A DNA stretch of 64,000 bases from Eutypa lata (Eukaryota; Ascomycota; Sordariomycetes; Xylariales; Diatrypaceae): assembly GCA_022661535.1 (NCBI GenBank), contig JAKULF010000005.1, positions 310,001 through 374,000 on the forward strand. The letters run 5' to 3'. The notes under the pieces are model-generated. The model saw only the letters and a list, made by a program, of their open reading frames with translations, ran no database searches and was not told the DNA's origin. Shown here piece by piece: positions 1-13,391 of this stretch. Made by a program: the position numbers and the translations under genes. Position 1 is the first letter of the stretch. The number at the start of each line of letters is the position of its first letter.

Positions 1-3000
1 GAAATTACGAAATCGCTTATATAAATATATATATATTAAAAAAAACGAATAAAATTTACAAATTTAAAAACGTATAATTAATTATTTATATATATATTTA
101 AAATTAAATAATATAAATAAATTCATTAAAACTTATACGTTTATTAATATAAAGAAAGTTATAATAACGTATATTATATAATTAAATATAAATAATTAAT
201 TTTTAAATAAATTAATTAAAATTATTTTATTTTAACGTATTTAAATAATTAATAAATTATTAAATAAAATTATTAAAACGTTTCGTTAAATAATAATAAA
301 ATATACGTTATTTTTATATACTTCGTCGTCGTAAATACTTTAAATTAAATCGTTAAAAAAATACGCGTTTATTATAAACTTTTAATTAAAATTAATTATT
401 ATTTCTTTAAAAAAAATAACTTTATATAACGTAAACGAAACGTTTAATTATAACTTAATTAAAATAAAGCCAAATTAATAAAATAAAAATAATTTATTTA
501 CGAAAATTAATATACGTATTAAAGCGCTTTTATTCGATTTAAATTCGAATAATTATTAATTAAACAAGTTTAATTAAATATAATATTATAATTATACGAA
601 ATTTATTTATTTTATAAAAAAATACTTTTATAAATAACGTTTATTTAATTAACGTTAAAAGATTCGTAAATGCATTAATATTAATATATTTATATTTAAT
701 AACTTATCGTCGTTAATATAATTAAACGCGTTTTTAACACCGTAATTACTTTACGAAATATTAACTTAAACGATCGAAATAATAACTCGATTTAAAATAA
801 ATTCTTTTATTTATTTTATATTTAAATATATAAAATAAAACGATAATGATTAAAATATTTATAAATTAAATAAAAAACATTTAATATTATTAACGTTAAT
901 TTTTATTATAACGAATAAAATTAAAAAACGACATATTAATAACGCTTTTCGTAATTAAACGAAGCTTATAAACGTAAATAACTTTAATAAAAATAAAAAA
1001 TTATCTCGATTAATAATAATTAATTAATATTAATTATTATTCCTTTATTTAAAACAAATTAAAATAAAATTAAATTTAAAATCGTAATTTTATAAATTAA
1101 ATAAAAAGCTTCGTTTATAAAAGAAAAAAAAATAAAATTAATTTATAAATATTTTAATTCGTTTATATAAAAATATATTTAAAAAACGTATAAATATAAT
1201 TAAGCTTTTATATTAAATTAAAATATTATCGATAAAATTCGATTAATTTATTAATGTTATTTAAGAATTTAAAACGAAAATATCGCAAATATTTTAATTT
1301 TTTATTAAATCGAAATATAAATAACGTAAAATATTTATTAAAATATAATTAACGATAATTAATTTCGATTAATCTTAACTTATTTCAACTTATAATATAA
1401 TATTAAAATCGATAAAATAATATAATATTAACTTAATTTATATTATATTAATTAATATTAAATTTAAAAATATAACTTATATAAATAATAATAAAATTTA
1501 TTTAAAATATATTATAATAAATATAAATAATAACGATATAACGCAAATTTTAATAAATTACGATTTATTTATTAAATTAATAAATAATATATTTATTAAG
1601 AAAATAAACTTAAATTTATTACGGATTAAAAAATAATTATTTTATTTATATATAACAAACGATTTAATTTTATTAATTATATATTACGTAAAGTTCTTTA
1701 TAATAATAAACGATATTTTATTTATTATTATAACGTATATTATATTAACGAATTATTCGTATAATATTTTATTAAATAAAAAATAATTACGTTAAAATAA
1801 AGCTTTTATTAATTTTAATTAAAATAAAATAACTTTTATTAATAAAAAAAGTTATTAATATATAACTTATATATTTTTCGTTACTTTTTACGAAAATTAA
1901 ATATTATACTTTTTCGATAAAAATATTATTAAAAATGTATTTAATAATAAATTTAATAATAAAAAAGATAATAATATAAAATTAAATTTATTTATAATTA
2001 AAATATTTTAAATAACTTAAAAAATTTATAAAATTACTTTATTGTTTTTAAAAAACAATTAAAAAAGTTATAATTAAAGCGATCTTTTTAAATATTAAAA
2101 TAAATCTTAAAACATTTTAATATTTTTAAAAAAAAAAAATACATTTTAATAAAAAAATCTTTATAATTTTAAATTATTTCGAATTAAATTAAAAAGTTAA
2201 AATCGTTATATTTAATTATATTATTTTAATATTAATAAAACGTAATTTATTAAAAACGAATTTATAAATAATAAATTAATTATTAAATATATTTAAAAAT
2301 AAAATTATTTTGTAAAAGTTAAGCGATATATATAAGATTTTAATATAAATATTACTTTTTTATATTTTAATAAAAAGATATAAGTTTTAATTAATTATAT
2401 TAAATAATAATTAACGTACGATATATTTAATAATTTCGTATATAACAATATTAAAAAAAATCTTTAATTTTTTAAATAATAAATTCGAAAAATAAAAACG
2501 CTTATTAAATTAAAATTAATTTTCGATATTTATATCGATTTAAAATAATACGAAATAAATTATATCGAAATTAAATAATTAAAACGATATATAATTAATA
2601 TTAAAAGTTATTATATATAATAAAAGTTTTAAAAATAATTATAATTTTTATTAAAATAATTATATTTTTTTTATATAATTAAAATAAAAACGTAAACGCG
2701 ATTTTCGAAATAAATAAAAATAAGCTTTAATACGCTTATCGATAATATTCGTTAAAATGTTTTAATTTAATTTTAAACGATTAAAAGTTAATTAAAAACT
2801 TTAATAACGAAACTTAAATACGGAAAATATCGTAACGATTTATAATTAATTTAAATAAATCGAAATTAATAAAAATAACGTTTATATTATTTAAAAATAA
2901 ATCGATTTAATTATACGATTAATTTATATTTAATAAAATTACTTTATAACGAATTTTAACGAAATTAAATGTATAAATTTAATATAATACGATATTATTA

Positions 3001-6000
3001 TTAAAAAAAAAGTTATATTATATCGATTACGTTAATTACGTTATATTTTAAAAAAGCGAAAATTTATAATTTATATTTTTTTATAAATAAAATTAATCGA
3101 TTTTATTAAAATAAATATTACGAAATAAAAAATATATATTTGTTTTTTTTTTAAAAAAAGTAATAATTTACGTATAATTTAAAATTATCGCTTTATAAAC
3201 TTAATTATAATTAAATCGTAATAATTTATATATAATTAAAACGGCGTTTTTTATATTTTTATATAAAATAATTATTTAGTTTTTTTTTAAAAAAACGTTA
3301 TTTATAAATATTAAAGTATTATATATAATAAAACGAATTAAAAAAAAGTTGCTTTTATTATTTTAAACGATTAATAACTTAATAAACGCATAATAATAAA
3401 ATTAATCGAATTAATTTATACGTATTATATATTAAAAAATATTGGTTTTAAAAGATAATTTATTTAATTAAATATAATTAATTCGAAATTATTTAATTTA
3501 ATAAAATATTATTTAAAATAAAACGTTTTATTTAATACGTTTATAAACGATTATAACGTATTAACGAAAATATTTAATAATATATTTAACTTTCTTTATT
3601 ATTATTATTTTTTATAAATTTCGTTTATTTTTATAAATTTAATTTTTAAAAAAACGATATTATTTTTAAAAGATTTAATTAACTTAAGTTTTAAATTATT
3701 ATAAAAACGAATTCGTTTATTTATAAAGTATTAAAATCGATTTATAAAATAAACGATTTTCGAAAATTAATTACGAAATATAAAAAAATTAAAAAAGTTT
3801 TTATATTTTACGTTATATTTAAAATCGTATATTTCGAGCCGAATTAATTTAAAAAAAATACTACGAAATGTATATACGGAAAAAATCGTTAAATTAACTT
3901 TAAAAAAACGAAAATTAATATAACATTAAAAGATAATAAAATTATTCGATTAAGAATTAATTTAATAAAATGTTTTTACGATTATATATAATTATATATA
4001 AAAATAAATAATTTAAAACTTAAAACTTTTTATTTAATATTATTTAATAATAAATATATTTAAAACGAACGTTAAAAACGTATTATTTTAATTAAATAAA
4101 TAATTAATTAAAATTATTATTAACGATTAATTAATATTAACGATAAAAATTTTATTATTTTTATTTTTTAAATTAATCGATGTCGAAACTCGTTATAATA
4201 TCGGAAAACGAAAAACGTTAAGTATTGTAAAAAGCTTTATCGAATATTAATAATTAATTATAATTTTTTTTTATTTTATAATATTTTATTATAATTATAT
4301 TAATTTTTTAAAAACGTTTAATAATAATAATTTTAATAAAAGAAAAATTATTATATAATTAAAAAAATTAAATAAATATAATTTTATTATTTAATATTAA
4401 TTTAATATTATTAAAATAATTTATATTATAAATAATTTATTTTATTTAATAAGGTTTATTTATAAATTATTTAAATAAATAAATATTAAAAAATTACTTT
4501 TTATTTTAAATTATATCGATTTAATTAAAATTAAACTTTTTAATATTATTACGTTAACATTTTCGATAAAGTTATAAAAACGAAATAATTAAAAATTAAC
4601 GAAATGTATAATATAAATTAAACGAAACGTAATTAATACTTTATTTTTTTTAATAATAAAGATATTTTAATATAATAATAATTTCGTTTTTTTTTTTTTT
4701 TCGTTTTAACGGTATTAAATAAATTCGATTAAAATAAACGTAAATACATACGATTTAAAAAAAAATATAAAAATATTATTTAATACGAAAAAATTATAAA
4801 ATATTTATTTAATTTAAATATTACGAAAAGTATAAATAAAAATACTTAACGAGTTTTAATACGTTAAGCGGCGCGATATTATATTATATAAAGGATTTTA
4901 TAATATATAAAAAAAAAAAATTTATTATTTTATTACGTTTTATTAAAAAAAGTTTAAAATATTTTAAATTAAACTTATAACGAATATAAACATTTTGCGA
5001 TAAAAATTATTTTACGTAATTTATACGGTTATTTTTAATAATTTAATTAATATTAAAATGTTAAAAAATATTATAAAAGTTATTTTATATATATCGAAAT
5101 TAAAAACCGTTTATTAAGTTATAACGAAAGAATATTAATTATTAAATTAAATTTATAAAAATTAATTAAAATAAATTATATTAAATTTATTAATTTCGTC
5201 GAATTTAATAAAATACAATATATATTCGTAATAATAAATTATTTTTTACGATAAGTATTTAATTATTTAATTTGTAAAGTAAAATAATATTTAATTTTTT
5301 ATTTATAAAAAAAAATATTAATTTTTATTTTTAATTTTTTCGAAAAAGTTTATTATAATAACGTTTTTCGAATTAAAATAATTAAAGCTTTTTTTAAAAA
5401 AATAAAAATTAAGTTAATTTACGAATTTATTTATTTTTCGTAATTATATAACTTTATTAAAATAACGAATAAGTTAATTATAAGTTAATTAAAGAAATAA
5501 ACGGCGATTATTAAATATAAAAAATTAAAACGATAATTAATAAAAGTTTTTTAAATAATAAGTTATATAAATATTCGAAAATTATTTAATTTCGATTTAT
5601 TTTTAACGAAAGTAATATTAAAGTAATAAATATAATATATTAAATTAATATTAATAAAAAAAGTTAAAGTTATTAATATTAAGCGATATTAATTAAAATT
5701 ATTTACGATATTAATATTAAATAAAATATAAAAGTTATTAAAAGAAAAACGATTATAAATATAAAAAAAAATAAAAAAAAAATAAAAAAAGTAAAATAAT
5801 TTTAACTTAAAAGTTAATAAATATAACGTAAAAAAATAAATATAAAAATATTTTAAACTTAAACGAAATATAAAGATATTTACGATGCGTTAAAAAGGTT
5901 TAACCGAAACGATTTCGAATAATAATATATACGTATTTAAGCTTCGATTTTAATAAATAAAATTATACGAAATTATAATTATATTTTTTAATATATTAAT

Positions 6001-8640
6001 AAAAATAATTAATATTATTATTAAAATTAAATTTAAAAAATTATATATTAATAATTTTAAATTATATTTTAATAATAAATTAAAATATATTAATATAAAT
6101 TAAAAGTTTATAATAATAAATATTATAAAAATAAAAAAGTTTTTATTAAAAAACGATAATTTCGATTAATACGTAATTTTAAATAAGTTAAGTTATTAAT
6201 TAAATTTAAAGCTTTATATATTAACTTTATTAATTTAATATTAAAAACGAAAAAGAAAATATAAAAAGATTACGATATATTTTTTAATTATAATTATTTA
6301 AAATAAATTAAATAATAAAAAAGATTAAATAAAATAAAAATATATTAATTTTATATAAATTAATATAAATTTATTTTATATATTTTTAAACTATTATAAA
6401 TTAATTTATTATTAAAATTTTAAACGAAAAATTTTTTTTTTTTTTTATTATTATAAGTTTAATATTTATTTATTATTATTAAATTTGTTTTTTTTTTTTA
6501 TTTTTAAACTTTTTTTATTTTTAATATTATTTATTTTTATTTTTTTTTTTACGTGCGTTATTTCGTTTTATAATTTTTTATTTAATTAATTTTATATTTT
6601 AAATTATTACTTTTTTTTATTATTTTAAATTAAAGATTTAATATTACTTTAAATTAATTAAAATAAAATAATACGAAAATTTAAACGTTATTATTTAAGC
6701 CGTTTAATAATAATTAAATATTAACTTCGATAATTATTAATAAATTATTTTAATAATATAAGTTTTAATTATAATTTAAATTAATAAATTCGTTATTTTA
6801 ACTTATATAAAATCGTTAATAATAAAAAACAATTAAAGTATTTACGGTTTTAATTTAAATATTATTATTTAAGTTTTAATAATAAAATAAATAAAAAATA
6901 AGTCGTTATTAATCGCGAAATATTATTTCGTAAATTTCGTTATATTATTAAAATAATCGTAAATATCGTTAATTTCGAATAAATACGTTTTTTTTTTTAA
7001 TATTATTATTAATATTAATTCGAATTAAATAAATATATTTAATATATATTACGTTACGTTTAACGGCTTTAAGATTTAATAAATAAAAAATGTATAAGCC
7101 GGTATTATTACGATTATTACGAAACCGTTAAAGTTAAATACGTATATAACGAATTATTTATAAGTTAAAAGCGCTTTATATAATCTTTATTTATAAATCT
7201 TTAAAAATCAAACGTATTAATATATATTTAATCGAACTTATAACGCTTTATTTTATTATAATCTTTTTATATTATATATTTTCGAATTTAATTCGATTTA
7301 TAACGTTATTTAATTTCGAATTAATTAATATTAAATCGAATAAATAATTACGAATAACGTTTTATTATTTATTTTAATTTTAAATTATAATTATTATTTC
7401 GTTGTTAATTTTTATAATATATAATATAAAATTCGAAAATTAAATTAATCGTAAGTATTTATTAAAATCGTAAAAAATATAATATATTTTTATATTAACG
7501 AACGTTAATTATCGTATTTTATTATAACTTAATAAACGAAAATTAAAAACTTTTAATAATAAAACTTCGATTTAAAAATTAAATAAATATATATATTAAT
7601 TTATGTTATTTCGAATTAATTTCTTTTATTAATTAAAAAATATAACGTAATAATAATCGAAATTAAAAATTATAAATAATAATACGTTACGTTAATACGT
7701 GTAAATTAAAATTAAAGTTAATAAGTTAAAGTTATTAAAAGTATTATAATTATAAAAATCGTATATATTATAAGTTATATTATATTATTTAATGATATTT
7801 ATAACTTAAGCTTATAAATTATTAAATTAATAATAATATAAAACGAAATAATTTAAAAATAAATTAAATTTATAAATTTTATTAAATAAGTTTAAAATAT
7901 TATAATAAAATTTTATTATATTATTATTAATTATTATATAAAATAAAAAATTAAAAAATTATAATATTATTAATTTTAATAATTAAATATTTATTATTTT
8001 ATTTTATTAAATATATTTAATTATTAATTTTAATATAATAAACGAATTATATAAAAAATATTAAAATAATGCTTTATTAATCGAAATTAAAAGATTTTAT
8101 AACTTTTTTTTTAATTAAAATATAATTTTATTTTATTATTTTTTTATATTTTCGTTTAATTTTTTTAATTTAATATTTTTTTCTTTATTATTAATTTTAT
8201 TAATAAAATATAACGTGCTTTTAAATCGAATTTATATAACGCGATATATATATATTATTTCGAATAATATAAAATTATAAAAAAAAAATAATTTAACGTA
8301 ATTTTAAAAAAAATAACGAATTACATAAAAATTCGATATAAAAAAAACAATAATAAATTAACTTTATTTAATTAAAATTAATTAAATATTTAATATATTT
8401 CGAAATAACCGTTAATAATTCGAAAATATTTATATAATTATTTTTTTTTTTTATATTACGAAAAATATTTAAATCTTTATAAAATAAATAAAATAATTAA
8501 ATAATATCGATATTAATAACGTTAATATAAATAAAAGCGTAATTTTTTAAATAACTTTTTTTATTTCTTTTAATTAATTTATACGATATATAATATAATA
8601 ATTATAAAACCTTTATTTTTATTTTCTTCGTATTAAGACT
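1..8640. repeat. RIP-degenerated AT-rich repeat island
   Basis: This tract is almost only A and T and holds no open reading frame of useful length. CpA and TpG are very scarce, while most surviving C and G sit in CpG (many ACGT, TTCGAA, AACG words) or in CTT/AAG. That is the footprint of RIP, which in ascomycetes mutates duplicated DNA mainly at CpA. The tract is most likely a stack of dead transposons, but decay is too deep for me to recognise any element. It ends abruptly near 8640, where normal composition resumes. Confidence 0.85.
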
Positions 8641-10278
8641 CCGTATATGCAGAAATTAATGATGAAGATATAAGCTAACAATTAAGTGCATATGTAAGCT
8701 GGTGGTTGGTATGTAGCAGCAGCTTCATGTAGGAACAGCAAAATGATAACTTGTGATTAATTGCTTGCACGTGGTAATTGTGCCCAGGTAGTTGAGTAAG
8801 CCTGTCAAGCCACGCCAAAACTCCGGTGGCAGATGCAAGCCCCGAACTTTCGGCAGCTCTAGACCCTTTCAAAATAGATCAAGCCCATTTGTGACTCGGC
8901 TACCGGTATGTAATTACCGTGACTACTTAAGTACATATGTATGTCCTTCATCCTCGGAGCTGTCACTTAAGGTGGGATTAGTTTCCTTGGCGTTCATTTA
9001 TATATGGTCTATATATGGTCTCTGTCTAATCCCCTTAATATATATGGTGAAATGAACGGGCGTCCGTTCGCCTGCTCCTATCGTGGATTGAACATACCAA
9101 CAGCGAGCTAGCTTTCATACCAAATCTTGATGTTTTCCTCAACAATACCGTATGTTTGCTGTATTGAGAAGGTATCACCAGCTAAGCGAACGCGACCGTG
9201 GTAAAGCCATTGATACTTCGAATAGACCGAAGATTAGTAACCCAGTTCATCTACGCTAATTCAACCATAGGTACCTACCTAAGGTACTTGGTCATTAATA
9301 GTTGGGGGAATTTTGCTTTCACCTTTTGATACTGCCAAATACTGACTACTAGACACGAATTAGCATCTCATCAACAAGGTCGTAGTAAGCACACCAATGA
9401 GTGAGATGGAAGGAAGGTATGGCGCAGTTAAGTGATTTATTTTCGGTCTGCATTTCTAATGATCAATTTCGCACTGCTGCTTCCCCTTTCTTGCCATACA
9501 TGCTAGGGACTTGCAGGAGTTGCCGCTGCTTCCTCACCATTTTTACCATGGCCGGTAACAACCAGTAGGATCGCCCACCGACGTGGCCGTCATAGCTCGC
9601 GACATTTCCCTCCATTCCATTCCGAACGATTGCATTATTCGCTCCTGGTGTTGGGACTGGGCGGGAAAGCCATTCTCTGCCATCCACGTCAGATCTCTCC
9701 CCAAGGCAATAGACATTTTACTCTGCCAACTTCTAGAGCCCTAATTCTGTTTATCACTCAAAAAGGGGTTTTCTGGTTGGATGATTATGCGTAGCCCGTC
9801 AAAATCGTCCATTCCGCAGTTCGTCTAGCACCCCTCTGGGAACCCCCCCTGATGCATAGGGGTGGTAACTCTCATTGACTTCCGAGGCCCCATCATGGCT
9901 TTTCATACATGGTCTAGAATATAGGCACGATGATAAGCAATGTCTCTTCTCCGTACTTCCAGGCAAGGATGCCTTCAATTTGTGTCCACAGGACCTAGGC
10001 TATGGTTCCTCGTTGTATAAAGAGGTCGCCGTCCTACAGGACTTTCGATAGATAGCGTCTCGTGCATTTCCGACTTCCCCTGCCACTAATCTATGGACGG
10101 GGAAAATGATTTCGCAAAATCGAGGAGATGTTGGCTGAGATGCGAGACTTAGCTTTCACAAGAGCTGACGAATCTTGCCACATGGTCGCGAAATGGGGAG
10201 GATATAAACCCTTCATATAGTGGTGCATCGGTACTGCTTTGAATTTGATAAAAATACTGTCTGATTGTCGTACTAGAT
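8641..10278. other. Intergenic, no supported gene
   Basis: Composition is normal, with only short ORFs that have no recognisable motif and no consistent splice pattern. I see nothing else here beyond short homopolymer runs. Confidence 0.5.
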
Positions 10279-10788
10279 TTATATTATCGACATCCCATAC
10301 GCAAGTGAAGCGAAGGCGACGCATCCCCAGAGAAGACCACGAGGAGCCATATGGCTAACACCTGCGCCGGAGTCGGTAGCTACCGTGGTTGTAGTAGAAG
10401 ATGGTGTAGGTGTTGCCGACGCTAACGCGGGTTCTGTAGAGCCGCTTGTGGAGGTACGAAAACCTGCTCGCGGAATGGTGGCTTCGGCTGTGGGCTCTCC
10501 CGGCGCCACCATGAGAGTCGTCATCGAACCAGTGGGCTCGTATAACACGGAAACTATAGATGTTGTATCCATGTAAGACACGCCGGCCTTGATAGGTTCT
10601 AACGTTGAAGTCTCCGGCGTAGCTGTCGTGGGCAATAGAGAGAATGTTGAAGTGGCCGTCGGTGATAGAGTAGGAACTGGTGGTGTGATAATTGCCGTCC
10701 CGTTCGATTTGACAAATGGTACATGGACACCACTCGCGACCGCAACCCATTCCAAAGCCAGAACAGCAATAACACTTGAGAAGTACAT
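10279..10788 (-). CDS. Ser/Thr-rich GPI-anchored cell-surface protein
   Basis: This single-exon gene encodes about 169 residues. The chosen start gives an N-terminal signal peptide (MYFSSVIAVLALEWVAVASG); the reading frame is open further upstream, but that extension has a low-complexity hydrophobic composition and is probably 5' UTR. The body (about residues 25-145) is rich in Ser, Thr, Pro and Ala, with TTTTVAT-like runs suited to O-mannosylation. The C-terminus is a hydrophobic tail (GLLWGCVAFASLAYGMSII) preceded by small residues, as expected for a GPI-attachment signal. It probably sits at the plasma membrane or cell wall. I recognise no catalytic domain, and the specific role is unknown. 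Confidence 0.65.
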   Translation of the reverse strand: MYFSSVIAVLALEWVAVASGVHVPFVKSNGTAIITPPVPTLSPTATSTFSLLPTTATPETSTLEPIKAGVSYMDTTSIVSVLYEPTGSMTTLMVAPGEPTAEATIPRAGFRTSTSGSTEPALASATPTPSSTTTTVATDSGAGVSHMAPRGLLWGCVAFASLAYGMSII

Positions 10789-12611
10789 GGTGAAGGTCGG
10801 GGGAGTGACTGAAAAAAGGCCGAAAAAGAAACGAGAGAAGGATAAGAAGAAGAAGAAATAGATATCAATGCTGATGATGTCGTCACCTGGACGAGAAAAT
10901 AGGTAATAACACAAGATGAAAAGCCCTACCAAAGCGGGATGCAAACGAAGGGGAGAGATGAAAGTTACTGTTGGCGATATATAATAAATAACAAGAAAAG
11001 AAGATAAGTTTCGAGAACAAAGAACCTCGAGGCGATCGACGTGCATCTGATGATATGCGCGGGCTCCGTCGATCTTTTTAATTGACCTGACAAGATCTCC
11101 CTTCTCCATTACATAGGTACATGCATGCATACATATGTTAGGTAGCAGGGTATGTAGTTACGTATGTATTCATTCCCTGGTCCGATCTACGCGGCGTGCA
11201 CGAAATCTCGAATGCCTGCTGCAAATCAATGGGGGGGAATGACGGGGCAAGGGCAAGGGTAAGGGGGCGCCGCGATACCAATTATGGAGGTTTGGGCCTG
11301 GCCTGGTTTTGGAGGACGGGCACTAAACTAACCAAAAAACACCTTAGAGGGGCCAAAAGATCAAACACGGGATGTCTCACAATCTACCAGGGATTACGGG
11401 CGCACAAAATGCTTCTGGACTCACTGACTGGCTGACTGGCCCAATTCACACATCGTCAATTCAGCCAATTCGGGGAGGTTTTCTATTCACCCCTCCTTTG
11501 GTAACAAAGTGCTTCCTCTCAACAGAACAGATTCTGGCCTCCTCGTTCGTGGATCTTCGGTGGGGCCGCGAACTGCGAACTGCGAGAATGGGCTATTGTG
11601 GAAGGTGACCACGGCCCCGGTGGAACGAACGAAACGAAACGAAACTGGAAACGAACGATGAACGTTGGTTTGTGCACCCTGGATTTGTCTAACTAGCAAG
11701 CAAAGGAAGCAAGCAAGCAAGCAGGCAAGAATGAAAGGCAAGTCTTGTTAGATGAATGGTGGAATGGAAGGTCGGAAGGTCGGTCGGTCGATCGACCGTA
11801 TGACGAACGACGAGGAATGGGACTTGGACGAATGCGGTAGTACGAAATGGTCATTCCTAAGCTCCGTTACTATGCTGTGTGCCCTCATTGCAACCCTCAC
11901 GCCTCTCGCTTGGGTGGCTTGCTGTTACAGAATTAAATGGGCTTGTTTGTGTTTCTATTTTTTGACCAGAGGCAAAAATCAATTCTCCTTCCTTGGATGG
12001 ACCTGGGCTGTCAGATCATCCCTGGGATTCCTAGTTACTTAAGTACTTAAGTATGTAACAAATCTAAATGCCAAGACTACTCTAATCATCCGATGGCCGA
12101 TGAAGAATTGAATTGACACTTTTGGCATCGCAAAATGTAACTCTATGTAGGTACAGCGCATGGATGATTATCTCTGCAAGTTACATCATCATGTATGTCC
12201 ACACACATGCACCCTGTTCAAAGGGTTCATTGGGGTCCCTCACGAGATGGTCTTTGAACCGTACGTTACACGAAGGCGAGATAATAATATATTTGTTAGC
12301 TAGAGGATCTTCGTCATTCCAACCGTAGTCCCGAGGAACCTAATGATTTTTTAAGCCCTTCAGCATGGCCTGCAACTCATTGATGCTATTTCCGCTTCCT
12401 AGACCAACCGTCTACCTGCCCTCGCCCTGCTTTCCCAGGTGGTAGAACGTTTCACATAGATACGGTTATATCATAACTGCCAGCAAGAGGCTGAATACCA
12501 TTCATCACCATAGCAAAGATGTTGAAACCGGGGAGCACGTCGAGATTCAGTCTCTATGTATGCATGCCCTAGGCCTTGGGAGAAATGCCTTGATAAGAAG
12601 GCGATACTCCG
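10789..12611. other. Intergenic with low-complexity repeats, no supported gene
   Basis: No coding region is supported. The stretch contains short simple repeats: GAAAC/GAACGAAC units near 11624-11660, an AAGC array near 11695-11730, and GGTCGGTCGGTCGATCGACC near 11775-11796. ORFs in it are short and lack family motifs. Confidence 0.5.
11695..11730. repeat. AAGC microsatellite
   Basis: A short array of AAGC units ends in CAGGCAAG. A similar array with the same ending is present near 61824-61859. Confidence 0.7.
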
Positions 12612-13070
12612 ATGAGCGATGCCAATAAGCAGGACACAGTCACAACGTCAACAACCGAAGCAGAACTGCTGGTACTTGCTCAAGCAGGGAAAGAAGCTAT
12701 GTTCATTACCCGATTGATTAACGAGCTTGAAGTTGCGCTGGATACTTCTACCATCAATATCCGGTGCGACAATAAGCAAACCATCAGATTGGTACAACAA
12801 GATATCGAGAAACTACAGACTGAGCTTCGCCATGTGGACATACATAACCACTGGCTCAGACAGGAACCCACCCGAGGAGCCATCAGCGTGGCGTACACCA
12901 GAACCGGGGACATGATAGCAGACGGATTAGCGAAAGCCCTCACCAATACCTCATTTTCTAAATTTACGGAGCAATTGGGGCTGGTAGATATTCAAGAGCG
13001 ACTGGGGGACGAAAGGATAAGGACAAGGAGGAAGCTAACGAGACGGTTCGTGAATATTAAGACCTTATAG
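12612..13070 (+). mobile_element. Ty1/copia polyprotein fragment (RNase H end)
   Basis: The 152-residue open frame matches the C-terminal RNase H part of a Ty1/copia Pol polyprotein. It has a TSTTEAELLVLAQAGKEA block, a (C)DNKQTIRLV block, a HVDIHNHWLRQ block and the terminal IADGLAKAL motif. Integrase and reverse transcriptase are absent: upstream codons in frame soon hit stops and the sequence is unrelated. It is therefore a truncated remnant. Unlike the AT islands nearby, this piece keeps normal codon composition and an open frame, so it escaped RIP, perhaps because it is single-copy or too short. It has no expected function. Confidence 0.85.
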
Positions 13071-13225
13071 ACTAAAAGGCAGTATATTAACGGCTTTATT
13101 TAAAGAAGTATATTAAATGATAGACGTTTTATATAAAAAAAGATGTTTCAATATATTATTATATATATTAATATAACTTTATTATTTAATAGTTTTACAT
13201 AAATAATTAAAAGCTTAGCCGTTAT
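13071..13225. repeat. AT-rich RIP-like tail next to the copia remnant
   Basis: Directly after the copia fragment, composition drops to mostly A/T (TATTATATATATTAATATAAC). It could be the mutated 3' part of the same element or an unrelated relic; I cannot see an LTR pair. The remaining bases up to 13391 show nothing notable. Confidence 0.5.
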
Positions 13226-13391
13226 CTTTAAACAGCCATGGGAAAGTATTCACTTCTTAACCCCTTTCGATAAGGCTCCGTAAAGAATCCAGGCCATGCA
13301 TATCATTAAACCCAACTGGAAATCATAAGAATTCATCCCGATCGTCATCAAAATAGCCCACTCCTAACGTGAAGCAGATTTCTTTACCATA

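Noticed and set aside
1..8640. Centromere or mitochondrial DNA
   Set aside because: The AT level could suggest either, but the lack of genes, the CpG-biased remnants and the direct junction to nuclear genes fit a RIPed repeat; a centromere cannot be excluded from 8.6 kb alone.
10355..10861. Several overlapping ORFs on both strands inside the GPI-protein gene
   Set aside because: They are alternative frames of a Ser/Thr/Ala-rich gene; only the minus frame with signal peptide and GPI tail makes biological sense.
10789..11130. N-terminal extension of the GPI-protein ORF to 11130
   Set aside because: The extra 114 residues are low-complexity and hydrophobic in an odd order, and would bury the clear signal peptide.
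11752..12042. 96-codon plus-strand ORF
   Set aside because: It starts in a simple-repeat region and shows no motif or splice partner.
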